From positions 3,098,387 through 3,162,386 of the forward strand of contig NZ_CP072392.1 of NCBI RefSeq assembly GCF_017742835.1: a DNA stretch of 64,000 nucleotides, in the 5' to 3' direction. Made by a program: the position numbers and the translations under genes. Shown piece by piece: positions 16,328 through 25,052 of this stretch. The notes beneath the pieces were generated by a model. It ran no database searches, had not been told where the DNA came from, and saw only the letters and a program-made list of their open reading frames with translations. The stretch's first letter is position 1. Every line of letters starts with the position of its first letter. The DNA comes from Aquabacter sp. L1I39. GTDB lineage: Bacteria > Pseudomonadota > Alphaproteobacteria > Rhizobiales > Xanthobacteraceae.

Positions 16328-16971
16328 ATCACCTGAACCGCGGTGAATGAAATGCGCTGCGCCCCCAGGTCATCCGGAGAAGACCAGGTGTCGGGATCCA
16401 TCTGCAGCACCAAGGGAGCCCGCACCAAGGCGACGTCGGTGCCGGCATCCACATAGGGCGCGCGCACATAAGGCTCCACGGTGACGGTCAAGGCGCCTCC
16501 GGAGCTCGCCACGGCATCCTCGGCAACCTCGTGATAGGCCCGGCCATTGTTCCAGGCGAAAGACAGCCGGTCACCAGTCTTCGCTTGATAGCCATTCGGC
16601 AGGCCGGACAAGGTGAGCGTGGTGGCCGTGCAGGACACGAAGGTTGCCGTGCCATTGTACGAGCCCCCGCCCGCCCGGGTGAGATCGAGCACCGCAGCCC
16701 CGTACTGCAGCGGATAGGAGCCGACCCAATCATAGGCCAGGAAGGTGCCGATTCCGCCCCGCAGGGTGCGCTCCCACGCCTCCCACAGCCGGCGCTCCGA
16801 CCAAACAAGCGGTTCGCTCACGAATGACGCGCGCCACAGCGGTTCATCCACCTCGGCCGCCTGCAGCGCTCCAGAGGACAGCCGATTGAGCGCGTTGCCG
16901 CGCGGCAGGCTAAGGGTGGACTTCAGCCAGCGGATATCCGCCGGCAAGGCGCGGGGATAGGTGATCGCCAT
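16324..16971 (-). CDS. Distal tail / minor tail protein (lambda M-like position)
   Basis: Product of 215 residues beginning MAITYPRALPADIRWLKSTL, coupled to the tape measure gene by TGATG. It contains RLSSGALQAAEVDEPLWRAS and RRLWEAWERTLRGGIGTFLA, a common pattern in phage proteins that follow the tape measure and assemble the distal tail ring. The C-terminal half is beta-rich (TATFVSCTATTLTLSGLPNG). The family name is uncertain. Confidence 0.65.
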   Translation of the reverse strand: MAITYPRALPADIRWLKSTLSLPRGNALNRLSSGALQAAEVDEPLWRASFVSEPLVWSERRLWEAWERTLRGGIGTFLAYDWVGSYPLQYGAAVLDLTRAGGGSYNGTATFVSCTATTLTLSGLPNGYQAKTGDRLSFAWNNGRAYHEVAEDAVASSGGALTVTVEPYVRAPYVDAGTDVALVRAPLVLQMDPDTWSSPDDLGAQRISFTAVQVI

Positions 16972-19583
16972 CAGGGCCGCATTCCGCGCGGCATCCGCCG
17001 CCACGCCTGATCAACCACACCCGGCACTTGGGCCATCAGGGTTCGATTGTTTTCCGCCAGGATGGCCGCGAACTGCGCCTCGGTCATGCTCGAGCCCCGC
17101 GCATCAATAGTGGTGGAGGGGGAAAAGGTAATAGCTCCCGCAGTTGTACCTTTCATGCGCGACGCCGGGGTGATGCTGGTATTGGGCAGGATCGTTCCAG
17201 ACCGGCCGGGGGCGAAGATTTCAGGGCCTTTTTCCCCGACCACATAGGCCTTTCCAGCGCTCACCCCGCCACCGTTCGCCCGGAACCCGCCAAACAATGC
17301 CCCCACGAGGCCGCCCACGCCGCCGCCGGAGGCCGCATTGCCGAACAGGCCGGCAAGCGGACCCTGGCCGAGCAATGCGGCTTTCAGGACCATCTGGGTC
17401 AGCAGGCCGAGGCCGTTCTTGAGCACGTCATTCCAGCTTTGATAGCCGGCGGCGATGGAGGCGATGTTGTCGACGGCGAAGTCGCCGAATTCCTGCTGCA
17501 GGTTGTTCCAGTCCTGCTGCGCCCGCACCGCCTTCTCGCTGGCCTCCGCCGCCCGCCCATAGGCGTCGGCCTCCGCATCGATCTGGGCCTGCACCTCCGG
17601 GGAGATGATCTTGTATTTCTCCTTCGCCGCGTTCAGCAGATCCTGCGCCGCCCGCGCCCGCTCCATCTCATAGGTGCCCGTGCCGAAGGCTTGCGCCTCC
17701 ACCAGCATGGCGTCCGCCCGCTCGCGATAGCCCTGCACCGCGCGCTCGAAACTGTCAGACCGGGCGCCACCGCTCCGCCGCCCTTCGGCGGAACGGGCCG
17801 CAGCGCCGGCCAGTTCAGTCTGGGCAAGGTCGGACGCCTGCTTGTCGCTCAACACCACGCCGGCGGTGGCGGCCCGCTTCTTCACCTCGGCAATCTGGTT
17901 TTCCAGATCCAACTGATCCTTGGTGAGTGCCGCGCGGCGCTTGGCATCGGAGACGAAAGCCTCGCCCGCCGCCACAGCCTTGTCATAGGCGGTCTTTTCC
18001 GCCATGGACGGGAAGGATGCCTCTGCAAGGCTGGCCACCTTCCCCTTCAGCGCATCTGTGGCGGAGATCGCATTCTGAAGGGAATCGAGGAGCGGCGCCA
18101 ACTGGTCCGCGAGAAGCTGGAATTTTGGGTTTGAGGAGGCCAGGCGATAAAGCGCCTGTTTCACCTCATCAGCCTTGTCTCCGCTTTTCCCCAGATCATC
18201 CCGCAGCGCCTTCAGTTCATCCAGCTGGGCTTCAGTGATGATACGGCGGGAGGCGTTGTTGATGATTTCGGAGAAAAGAGCCACCGCGGCGTCATGCGCC
18301 GACGTAATTGCGGCCTCACCTTGCTTCACTCCCGCCGCGAGACGGTTGAACTGCTGATCCGTAAGCGATTGCGTCGCCGCATTGACGCCCTCTGCGGCCC
18401 CCTTGCCGGCATCCTCCACCTGCTTGAGGGCCTCGGCATAAAGCTTGGCCCCCGGCGCCGCACGAACTGCCGTCGAGGAGAACAAGGTGAGCGCGGCAAC
18501 CGCCGTTCCACCCACCACCAGGCCAATGGGGCCGGCGGCGGCGGAAATTCCCGTCATGGCGGTGGCCAGGGCACCGAGGGTGGTCGCGGCGCGCAGCGCC
18601 GCCACAAACTTGGTCACTGCAGTGGTGGCCAGCCCCAACTGCACCAGCATGCCGCCAATGGCGCGACCGACCAGGGCGCCGGCAATGATGCTGGCCAGCT
18701 GCACAACGATGTCCCCGGTCTCCTGGAAATTGTCCGCCAGGGCGTTCAGCCCCACCACGAGGCGCTGCGACGCGCCGAGGCTCTCATCCGTCTGCCCGAT
18801 GTACTTGGTGAAGGCAGTGGTGACGTTGGTGAAGCCCTGCTCGATGGTCTGGGTGGAGTTCGCCGCCATGGCGGAGATGGAGGGCAACCCGCGCAGGAAG
18901 GCCTGGAAGAATTCGCGGCCAGAGACCTCCCCTTCATTCACCAGCGCCTTCAGTTTGTTCACCGACCCGCCGGCCGCGTCGAGCCCGTTCGCCACCGCGA
19001 TCAGGATCGGCCGCGCGGCTTCATTGACAGAATTGAACTCCTCGGCCTGGACGCGGGCGGAGCCCAGCAACTGGCCAAGCTGCGTCAGGGCGCCAGAAGC
19101 GGCACCGGCGCCGGTACCAGCCACCTTCAGCGCCACCGCGACACCATCGGTGAACCGGATCAACTCCTCATTGGAGGCGCCCAGATTGTCGGAGGCCTGC
19201 GCCGCCTTGCCGAACAATTCGGAGAGGGCGCCAATGGGCGTGGCATTATCGATGGCCGACTTGTAGAGCCGGTCAAGAACGGCCGCCTGTTCGGTCCCGA
19301 CCACCCCCGCGACCGCCAGGGAATTCTTGGCCTTGGTCCATGCGTCCGCATAGGCGGCCACCTCGCGCACAGACAGGGCAGCCGCGATGCCGGTAAGCGG
19401 GGCGATCAGCCCCCGCGCCATGCCCGCACCGATGCTGTCCAGATTGCTGTTGGCCTGGCGCCACCGGGCCTCGATGGCGCGCGCTTGACGATTGGTCACG
19501 CCAACCGCACGCTGCATCTCCCGCTCATAGCTCTTGATGTCCGCGGACATCTGAACAACGAGCCGTTCAAGGTCTGTGGCCAT
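16971..19583 (-). CDS. Tail tape measure protein
   Basis: Product of 870 residues. The N-terminus (MATDLERLVVQMSADIKSYE, then TNRQARAIEARWRQANSNLD) is typical of tape measures of this group. A TMP_2-like region around 80-220 (AVLDRLYKSAIDNATPIGAL, LSELFGKAAQASDNLGASNE) is followed by hydrophobic segments near 290-360 and a long helical Ala-rich part. The C-terminus has GGGVSAGKAYVVGEKGPEIF, the common tape measure ending. Its length sets tail length, so a tail of roughly 130 nm would be expected (using the usual 1.5 angstrom per residue). Confidence 0.9.
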   Translation of the reverse strand: MATDLERLVVQMSADIKSYEREMQRAVGVTNRQARAIEARWRQANSNLDSIGAGMARGLIAPLTGIAAALSVREVAAYADAWTKAKNSLAVAGVVGTEQAAVLDRLYKSAIDNATPIGALSELFGKAAQASDNLGASNEELIRFTDGVAVALKVAGTGAGAASGALTQLGQLLGSARVQAEEFNSVNEAARPILIAVANGLDAAGGSVNKLKALVNEGEVSGREFFQAFLRGLPSISAMAANSTQTIEQGFTNVTTAFTKYIGQTDESLGASQRLVVGLNALADNFQETGDIVVQLASIIAGALVGRAIGGMLVQLGLATTAVTKFVAALRAATTLGALATAMTGISAAAGPIGLVVGGTAVAALTLFSSTAVRAAPGAKLYAEALKQVEDAGKGAAEGVNAATQSLTDQQFNRLAAGVKQGEAAITSAHDAAVALFSEIINNASRRIITEAQLDELKALRDDLGKSGDKADEVKQALYRLASSNPKFQLLADQLAPLLDSLQNAISATDALKGKVASLAEASFPSMAEKTAYDKAVAAGEAFVSDAKRRAALTKDQLDLENQIAEVKKRAATAGVVLSDKQASDLAQTELAGAAARSAEGRRSGGARSDSFERAVQGYRERADAMLVEAQAFGTGTYEMERARAAQDLLNAAKEKYKIISPEVQAQIDAEADAYGRAAEASEKAVRAQQDWNNLQQEFGDFAVDNIASIAAGYQSWNDVLKNGLGLLTQMVLKAALLGQGPLAGLFGNAASGGGVGGLVGALFGGFRANGGGVSAGKAYVVGEKGPEIFAPGRSGTILPNTSITPASRMKGTTAGAITFSPSTTIDARGSSMTEAQFAAILAENNRTLMAQVPGVVDQAWRRMPRGMRP

Positions 19584-19595
19584 GCGTGAGTTCCG

Positions 19596-19787
19596 CTACA
19601 GATTGACGATGGTGGGTCGGGTGGACGCATTCCTCCGCGCCCGCACCTTCTCCACCAATGCGAGATGCTCTTCCACCGAGGGCGCGGCGGGCTTGACCTC
19701 GCCGCCGTTGGCCTTGGTGTAGCCCTCGACGCAGGCGGCCATCTCCCACAGGCTCATGTCGTCCACCTGGCGGGGCGTGAACCCCAT
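19596..19787 (-). CDS. Second tail assembly chaperone (rcc01693-like)
   Basis: Product of 63 residues, MGFTPRQVDDMSLWEMAACV and onward, the pattern of the short protein between chaperone and tape measure in GTA-like tails. Its ATG overlaps the stop of the first chaperone (TGATG), suggesting re-initiation. The same frame stays open far upstream, so a ribosomal frameshift that would fuse it to the first chaperone cannot be excluded. Confidence 0.7.
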   Translation of the reverse strand: MGFTPRQVDDMSLWEMAACVEGYTKANGGEVKPAAPSVEEHLALVEKVRARRNASTRPTIVNL

Positions 19788-20185
19788 CACGGCGCCGCTG
19801 GCGTAATAGGCCGAGAGGACGAGGCGTCCGCCTCCGTCTGGGTCATCCCGGCCTCGGTTTCCCCCACCTTGTCGTCCGGCACGCCGATGAGCGCGGCGCC
19901 GAGCACCGCCATGGCGGGGGAGATGTTCTCCGCCAGGGGCCGGCCATCCACGTAGCGGGTGACCAGGACATGCGCGTCCGTGGGCTTCATGCCGCCGCCA
20001 ATGAGGCCGATGCGCAGGGTCTCGCGGATGTCGTCCACCCGCCAGGTGCCATCCCCGAGGCGGGTATAGATCTGCCCCGGGCCGGCATTGCACTTGTCCT
20101 GCAATTCCCGCAGGCCGCCAATGGCGAGGCGAAAGGCGTGCTCCCCGTCGCCCCACGCAAAGCTGATCTCTCCCGAGCTGGACAT
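19787..20185 (-). CDS. Tail assembly chaperone (GTA gp10-like)
   Basis: Product of 132 residues. FAWGDGEHAFRLAIGGLREL and QDKCNAGPGQIYTRLGDGTW near the start are hallmark segments of the gene transfer agent family protein that sits between the tail tube and the tape measure. It is expected to keep the tape measure soluble for tube polymerisation. The C-terminus is an Ala/Ser/Thr-rich tail. Coupled by TGATG to the tail tube gene upstream. Confidence 0.8.
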   Translation of the reverse strand: MSSSGEISFAWGDGEHAFRLAIGGLRELQDKCNAGPGQIYTRLGDGTWRVDDIRETLRIGLIGGGMKPTDAHVLVTRYVDGRPLAENISPAMAVLGAALIGVPDDKVGETEAGMTQTEADASSSRPITPAAP

Positions 20186-20619
20186 CAGGACGCATCCGTC
20201 CAGGTGATGGCGCCGTCGCTCTGGAGCTCGACGGAGCAGGACACGAAGCCACGGCCTTCCTTGGCGACGCCCAGGGAGGTCATGACGAAGGCGCCGGCAA
20301 AGTAGCCGCCGCCCTGCGCGCCCGTCAGGTCGAGGGTGACGCGGGCGTTGAACGGCACCGCCGCAAGCATGCGGTCCCGCAGGGCCCCCCAGGAAATGGG
20401 GTCCATGGTGCCTTCGCCGGAGATGCCGGCGGACAGGGTGTCGATCACGCGCCCCACCCAGGCCGGCGCGTCCGGGTCGACGCAATTGGGCGTGGTGGCG
20501 TCGATGGTCGACCCTTCGATGGTGAATTCGCGGCTGGTGTTGATGGAGCAGTTGAAGGCGAATTCCTCCGGGGATTCTCCGTCACCGAATTCGATCAGCA
20601 GCTTCTGGGTTTTGGCCAT
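20185..20619 (-). CDS. Major tail tube protein
   Basis: Product of 144 residues starting MAKTQKLLIEFGDGESPEEF; AGGA lies 8 bases before this ATG. It contains TIEGSTIDATTPNCVDPDAP and SAGISGEGTMDPISWGALRD, the conserved segments of the TP901-1/GTA-type major tail protein. Beta-rich throughout, as expected for a protein that stacks as hexameric rings. Upstream DUF3168 and downstream chaperone fix its position. Confidence 0.85.
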   Translation of the reverse strand: MAKTQKLLIEFGDGESPEEFAFNCSINTSREFTIEGSTIDATTPNCVDPDAPAWVGRVIDTLSAGISGEGTMDPISWGALRDRMLAAVPFNARVTLDLTGAQGGGYFAGAFVMTSLGVAKEGRGFVSCSVELQSDGAITWTDAS

Positions 20620-20630
20620 GATCATGGTCC

Positions 20631-21026
20631 TCAGGCAGGTTGCGTGGTCAAAAGAAGGTCGATGCGGGCGCGGCTGGTGATGCCGTCCCGCTCGCGCGAA
20701 TAGGAGACGTTGCGCACCTCGCAGCGGTCGCAGACGTGGCCGGTCACGGTCACCGGCTGATCATGGAGCGCGGCGCGGATGGCGCCGGCGATGCGCTTGA
20801 CCTGCGGATAGCCCGGCTCTTCCGACCAGACATCCACCTGCACATAGACCTCGGAGGCGTCCCAGCAGGTTTCATCCAGGGGCACGGTCTGCCCGCCGCC
20901 CACGGTGATGTAGGGCGCGGCGGCATCGGCCGGCGGCAGGTCATAGACCCGTGCGCCGGCCTCGGTGGACAGGGTCTTCAGGGCCGTCACCAAAGCGGTC
21001 TGGACGGCAAGCGAAGGGTCCGACAT
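20631..21026 (-). CDS. DUF3168 tail terminator-like protein
   Basis: Product of 131 residues: MSDPSLAVQTALVTALKTLS at the start, APYITVGGGQTVPLDETCWD in the middle and DGITSRARIDLLLTTQ at the end. This is the DUF3168 pattern, the protein that caps the tail tube at the head-tail junction in HK97-like phages. Between gp10-like and tail tube genes, as expected. Confidence 0.85.
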   Translation of the reverse strand: MSDPSLAVQTALVTALKTLSTEAGARVYDLPPADAAAPYITVGGGQTVPLDETCWDASEVYVQVDVWSEEPGYPQVKRIAGAIRAALHDQPVTVTGHVCDRCEVRNVSYSRERDGITSRARIDLLLTTQPA

Positions 21027-21029
21027 GCA

Positions 21030-21548
21030 TCAGCCTCCCGACGCGACCTTGCGGGCCGCCGTTCGCGTGGCCTTTCGCACCGCCGATTTGGCAGACTTCC
21101 GATGCGCCCGGTAGGCCGGAAAGAAGAAGGGCTGCGCCCGCGTCGCGTGGTGCTCTGCAAGCGCCTTGGTCAGGATAAAGGTCCGCTTGTACCGGGAGTC
21201 TCGGCGGGCCGCGCGCGCCGGCGCATACTTGGTCCCGAACTCCACGAACCGCGCATAGAAGGCGGTTTCGTCGCCGGCATAAATGGTCAAGGTCAGCTGC
21301 TTGCCGAGCGCGGATCGCGCCACTTTTCCTAAGGTGAGTGCCCCCTTCGGCACCGTGCCCCAAGTCCAGGCGATGGAGTGCTGTAGGTCGCCTTCCTCCA
21401 CCGGCACCAGGGACTTGGCCAATCGGACAATGTCGTCCGCGACCTTCTCCATGGACCGCTTGATTTCCTCCAGCGCGACGGACGGCAGGCGGTTGAGCTT
21501 CTTCTCAAGGGCCGCAAGCCCAAGAATGCTGGTGCTCTTCCTGGCCAT
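21030..21548 (-). CDS. HK97 gp10-family tail completion protein
   Basis: Product of 172 residues starting MARKSTSILGLAALEKKLNR. Contains AKSLVPVEEGDLQHSI and YARFVEFGTKYAPARAA, the core signature of HK97 gp10 (Pro-x-x-x-G-x-Leu and a Phe-Gly-Thr motif). The C-terminal tail is very basic (AHRKSAKSAVRKATRTAARK). It works at the head-tail joint. Confidence 0.9.
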   Translation of the reverse strand: MARKSTSILGLAALEKKLNRLPSVALEEIKRSMEKVADDIVRLAKSLVPVEEGDLQHSIAWTWGTVPKGALTLGKVARSALGKQLTLTIYAGDETAFYARFVEFGTKYAPARAARRDSRYKRTFILTKALAEHHATRAQPFFFPAYRAHRKSAKSAVRKATRTAARKVASGG

Positions 21549-21559
21549 GGTCCGTGCGC

Positions 21560-21904
21560 TCAGGCCGGCACGCCGTGTGTGGCGATCATGTCGAGGAAGG
21601 CGCGCCGGCCCGTGCGGTCCACGGGCGGCGAGGTGATGGCGTAGATCTCGCCGGTCTCCACATTCACCGCGCGCCAATCGGCGCGGATGAGCAGCGTGTC
21701 GCTGGTCCGGCGCACCTGCAGCACCACCGGTTGCACACCGGCGAGCCGGGCGGCCTGAACTTCCTCGCCGCCGATCCGCGGCAACAGCGCGGCCGAAACC
21801 GTGAACTGCGCCACCCAGGCGGCGCGCACATTGCCGGCGCCGTCATCGGTCTCGCTTCGCGCCTCGAAACGCAGGCGAAACCGCAGGTCTCCGGCGCGGT
21901 CCAT
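21560..21904 (-). CDS. Head-tail adaptor (phage_H_T_join family)
   Basis: Product of 114 residues starting MDRAGDLRFRLRFEARSETD. The ordered segments DGAGNVRAAWVAQFTVSAAL, RIGGEEVQAARLAGVQPVVL and NVETGEIYAITSPPVDRTGR follow the phage head-tail joining family (SPP1 gp16-like). Two bases separate it from the connector stop. It closes the head before tail joining. Confidence 0.88.
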   Translation of the reverse strand: MDRAGDLRFRLRFEARSETDDGAGNVRAAWVAQFTVSAALLPRIGGEEVQAARLAGVQPVVLQVRRTSDTLLIRADWRAVNVETGEIYAITSPPVDRTGRRAFLDMIATHGVPA

Positions 21905-21906
21905 GG

Positions 21907-22500
21907 TCAGACACACCCCCGGCGCAGGGGCGCCAGAAGAGCGGAGGCGGCGAAGGGCAAGGCGAGCGCCGTGCCGGCCGTGGGCGGTTCACGGTTGGCG
22001 TACCAGTCGCCAATCATGAGCAGCATGGCCTGCTTCACGGGGGCGGGCACATCGGCCGGCGCGCCATAGCCGCACACATAGCGCACGGTGACCGCGTCGC
22101 GGCGCTCATAGGTGGCGGGCCACACTTCGGTGCTTTTCAGGGCCACATAGGCGCCGAGGTCATCGGCGAGCGGCCCCTCATAAAGCGACGGGGAGAGCGT
22201 GCGTTCGGTGTTCGCGGCGTCCCGGTAGAGGATGGCCTCCACCGTCTGAACGGGCGCCAGGCGCAGCCGCAGGAGGCCGCAGACGGGAAATGCGCTCAAC
22301 GTCTCCTGCCAGGTCTGGGTGACCAGCGCGCGGCCGAGAATGCCGCTCCAGCCATCCAGATGGGTTGCGGCAGTGGTGATGAGGGCATCAATCAGGAAGT
22401 CCTCATCGTTGGTGTCGACGCGCAGATGCGCCTTTGCCTCGGCGAGGGTCACAGGCTTATGGCTCGGAGCCTCGACGAGGGTGGGGGCATTGCGCATCAT
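21907..22500 (-). CDS. Head-tail connector protein (gp6-like)
   Basis: Product of 197 residues beginning MMRNAPTLVEAPSHKPVTLA. VTLAEAKAHLRVDTNDEDFL and LIDALITTAATHLDGWSGIL are the signature of the phage gp6/YqbG-type connector family, which forms a dodecameric ring below the portal. The later APVKQAMLLMIGDWYANREP is also typical. The second Met (22497) is an alternative start. Confidence 0.88.
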   Translation of the reverse strand: MMRNAPTLVEAPSHKPVTLAEAKAHLRVDTNDEDFLIDALITTAATHLDGWSGILGRALVTQTWQETLSAFPVCGLLRLRLAPVQTVEAILYRDAANTERTLSPSLYEGPLADDLGAYVALKSTEVWPATYERRDAVTVRYVCGYGAPADVPAPVKQAMLLMIGDWYANREPPTAGTALALPFAASALLAPLRRGCV

Positions 22501-22514
22501 GGCCGGCGCCTGGA

Positions 22515-22934
22515 TCAGGCGGGCGGGTTGGCGGCGGGCACGCGCAGCGGGCGCAGCACCCACTCGGCGGCCACGAAGATGTTGCCGGAATCGTTGCCCG
22601 AAGGCGTGATCGTGCCGCGCAGATAGCGCTTGATGCCGGTATAGCCGATCTTGCGCAGCTCGTTGTCGTCGTCGAACTGGAAGCCGGCGAGGGCCTCGGT
22701 GCCGTTGAGATACTCGTCCGCCACGGCCGCGAAGGTGGAATTGTCGTCGCTGTCCTCGATCAGCACGGCGAAGGTGGCGTTGGTGTCGGTGTTGGCGCCG
22801 ATATTGATCGCCAGCATGGCGCCGTCATAGCCCTTGAGGTCGGCGACGGTGGACACGATGGCGGTGTTGTCGGTGCGGGCGGCCTGCGGCGAGATCGCGC
22901 GCTTCAGGTCCAGCCCATTCATGATGTCACGCAT
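22515..22934 (-). CDS. Putative head structural or decoration protein
   Basis: Product of 139 residues, AAGGA 8 bases upstream of the ATG. Sequence starts MRDIMNGLDLKRAISPQAAR and is beta-rich with repeated Asp/Asn (AVLIEDSDDNSTFAAVADEY, FQFDDDNELRKIGYTGIKRY). It lies between the major capsid gene and the connector, the position where many HK97-like phages encode a small structural protein. Decoration is an inference from place. Confidence 0.6.
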   Translation of the reverse strand: MRDIMNGLDLKRAISPQAARTDNTAIVSTVADLKGYDGAMLAINIGANTDTNATFAVLIEDSDDNSTFAAVADEYLNGTEALAGFQFDDDNELRKIGYTGIKRYLRGTITPSGNDSGNIFVAAEWVLRPLRVPAANPPA

Positions 22935-23035
22935 GGGGGGCGTCCTTTCAGGGAAACGGGGAGGGGCGCCCGCGCCGCTGCCGGCGCGGGCCAGAAGACG
23001 CGCATCCGGAGATGCGCCTCATCGGGAGACGGGCG

Positions 23036-24367
23036 TCAGGACGTGGCGAACTTGAGGGCCTTGAGCGCCTCGAAATTCACCATGCCGCCGCCGGTGCGCT
23101 TGGTGGTGTAGAACTTCACGTAGGGCTTGGAGGTGAGGTTGTCCCGCAGCACCCGGACGCCCTGCCGGTCCACGATCTGGTAGGCCGTCCGCAGGTCGCC
23201 GAACATCACCGAGAAGGAGCCGGACGCCTTGGCGGGCATGTCTTCCATGCGCGCCACGGGATAGCCCATGATGGTCTCCGGCTGGCCGGCCACGAAAGAG
23301 GGCTGCCAGAGATAGTTGTTCTGGCCGTCCTTGAACTTGCGGATGTCGGTGATAACCGAGCGCCGCATGAACCAGGCCGCGCCCGCCAGATACTCGTTCT
23401 TCAGCAGGCCCATGAGGTCGATGAGCTTGTCGCCCTTCGCCGAGGCGGCGAAGTCGCCGTCCACGCCGGTGGCGAGATAGCCGATCTTTTCCCAGGCCAC
23501 ACCCGCGCCGCTGTCCGCCGCAAAGTCGTATCCGCCGGCGAAGCCGCGGATCTTGTTGGCGGCGCCGGTGACGAACTCCGCATTCTCGAAGCGGGCGAAC
23601 TTGGCGGAGACCTTGCCCGCCATCCAGGCCTCGATATTCACCGAGGCGTCATCCAGCAGCTGCTGGGTGGCCTTGGGCTCGGTGTCGATCCAGAACACCG
23701 GGATCTTCCACTTGCCCGCCTGCGGCGTGGTGGTGTTGCCGGAGGTGGCGTGCTCGCCGGCATAGCCGGCGCCCGCCTCGCCCAGATCCTCCATGCCCTC
23801 CAGCGCATCGGTGGAGATGGGCTGCACGGAAGCATACTGGCGCACGAGCGAGGTCTCATAGACCTTGGTGGCGATGCGGCCGGTCACGTCGGGGGTGACG
23901 AAATAGCCGCCGTCCGGGTCGGAACCCACCGAGAGGGTCTTGACCTCCTCCGGCATCAGGCGCACCTCGCCTTCGCGCGCCCACTTGTTCCAGGCCGCCT
24001 TGTATTCGTCATAGCCCTTCTCATCGAGGGCGGTGACGGGGCGGCCCCGGGCGGACGCATTGGCGGCGAGCACCAGGTTGAAGTCCTTCACCTCCAGCTC
24101 GCGCTTGGCGCCCTCCTCGGAGGTGGCCTTCACGCCCATGCGGTTGATGCGGGCTTCCAGATCCTCGCGCTCCTTGCGCTCGGCCTTGATGGCGCGCTCC
24201 AGCGCGTCCTTGGCCTCCACCGCCGCGTCGAGGGACTTTTCGATCTTGGTCAGCTTCTCGGAGGTGAGGGCGTCGTTGGCCTTGAGCTCGTCGTGGGTCT
24301 GCTTGAAGGCCTCGAAGGCCTCGCCCTGCTTGTCGAGCAGGGACTTGAACTCGGTCATGTCGGTCAT
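23036..24367 (-). CDS. Major capsid protein, HK97 family
   Basis: Product of 443 residues. Residues 1-110 form a charged coiled coil (delta/scaffold domain: SEKLTKIEKSLDAAVEAKDA then ERKEREDLEARINRMG), to be removed by the protease. The shell part starts near LSVGSDPDGGYFVTPDVTGR and includes WKIPVFWIDTEPKATQQLLD and GYPVARMEDMPA, standard HK97-fold landmarks. AAGGGTGACATC precedes the ATG. It follows the protease gene directly, as in HK97. Confidence 0.95.
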   Translation of the reverse strand: MTDMTEFKSLLDKQGEAFEAFKQTHDELKANDALTSEKLTKIEKSLDAAVEAKDALERAIKAERKEREDLEARINRMGVKATSEEGAKRELEVKDFNLVLAANASARGRPVTALDEKGYDEYKAAWNKWAREGEVRLMPEEVKTLSVGSDPDGGYFVTPDVTGRIATKVYETSLVRQYASVQPISTDALEGMEDLGEAGAGYAGEHATSGNTTTPQAGKWKIPVFWIDTEPKATQQLLDDASVNIEAWMAGKVSAKFARFENAEFVTGAANKIRGFAGGYDFAADSGAGVAWEKIGYLATGVDGDFAASAKGDKLIDLMGLLKNEYLAGAAWFMRRSVITDIRKFKDGQNNYLWQPSFVAGQPETIMGYPVARMEDMPAKASGSFSVMFGDLRTAYQIVDRQGVRVLRDNLTSKPYVKFYTTKRTGGGMVNFEALKALKFATS

Positions 24368-24371
24368 GATG

Positions 24372-25043
24372 TCACCCTTTCGGTGAGATGAGAGCGATGT
24401 TCCGGCGGAGTGCTTCCGCCAACGCCGCGCCGCCCTCGTCCCGAGGTGACGTGTCCGGCTCTCCGGCATCGCGCCGGAGCCAGTCCTTGAAGCCAGAGAC
24501 CGCCTTCACGGCGTCCGCGCGGGACAGGCCCTTCGTCCGAAGGGTGGCCTCGATGTCCCGCCAATCCTCTGCGTCCATGTCCTGCATGGACTTGACCGCC
24601 GTCACCCGCGCGCCTTCGTTCATGGGGAACGGCACGAGGCTGATCTCCAGCAGGTCCACTTCCTTGAGCAGCCGCGCCCGCCGGCGCCCGTCATAGCTGT
24701 CCGCCTTGGTGCGGAAGCCGATGGACATGGCGTCCAGCGCGCCCGCCTTCAGGTCGATCAGGGCTTCCCGGCCGTTGGCCTTCTCGGTGAGGAGGCGGCC
24801 CTTCACATAGAGCCCCTTGGAATCCTCGGTGAGGTCGGTCCACACGCCGATGCGCTCGCGCGGATCATGATCCGCCAGCATCTTGACACCCTTGGGCCCG
24901 CGCGCCTTGAGCGTCTTGGTGAAGGCGCCTGGCTCCACGATGTCGCCGCCGAGATCGCGCTCGCCGAACGTGGACGCATAGCCCTCGAAAGTGCCGTCCT
25001 CGGCCACCGCCTTGAGTTCCAGCGGAAATGCCAGCTTGTCCAT
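24372..25043 (-). CDS. Prohead protease, HK97/S78 family
   Basis: Product of 223 residues. FEGYASTFGERDLGGDIVEP near the start, MLADHDPRERIGVW with the catalytic His, and AMSIGFRTK with the catalytic Ser are the S78/U35 signature. LLEISLVPFPMN follows as usual. It trims the scaffold domain of the capsid protein. Located between portal and capsid genes, with 9 and 4 base gaps. Confidence 0.93.
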   Translation of the reverse strand: MDKLAFPLELKAVAEDGTFEGYASTFGERDLGGDIVEPGAFTKTLKARGPKGVKMLADHDPRERIGVWTDLTEDSKGLYVKGRLLTEKANGREALIDLKAGALDAMSIGFRTKADSYDGRRRARLLKEVDLLEISLVPFPMNEGARVTAVKSMQDMDAEDWRDIEATLRTKGLSRADAVKAVSGFKDWLRRDAGEPDTSPRDEGGAALAEALRRNIALISPKG

Positions 25044-25052
25044 GGTCTTTCC

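Noticed and set aside
19596..20185. Programmed -1 frameshift joining the two tail assembly chaperones
   Set aside because: The downstream frame is open upstream, and a G-run (GTGGGGGAAACC at about 19860) could allow slippage, but the canonical heptamer GGGAAAC lies in the wrong phase and a TGATG overlap gives a simple start for the second gene. Mass spectrometry would settle it.
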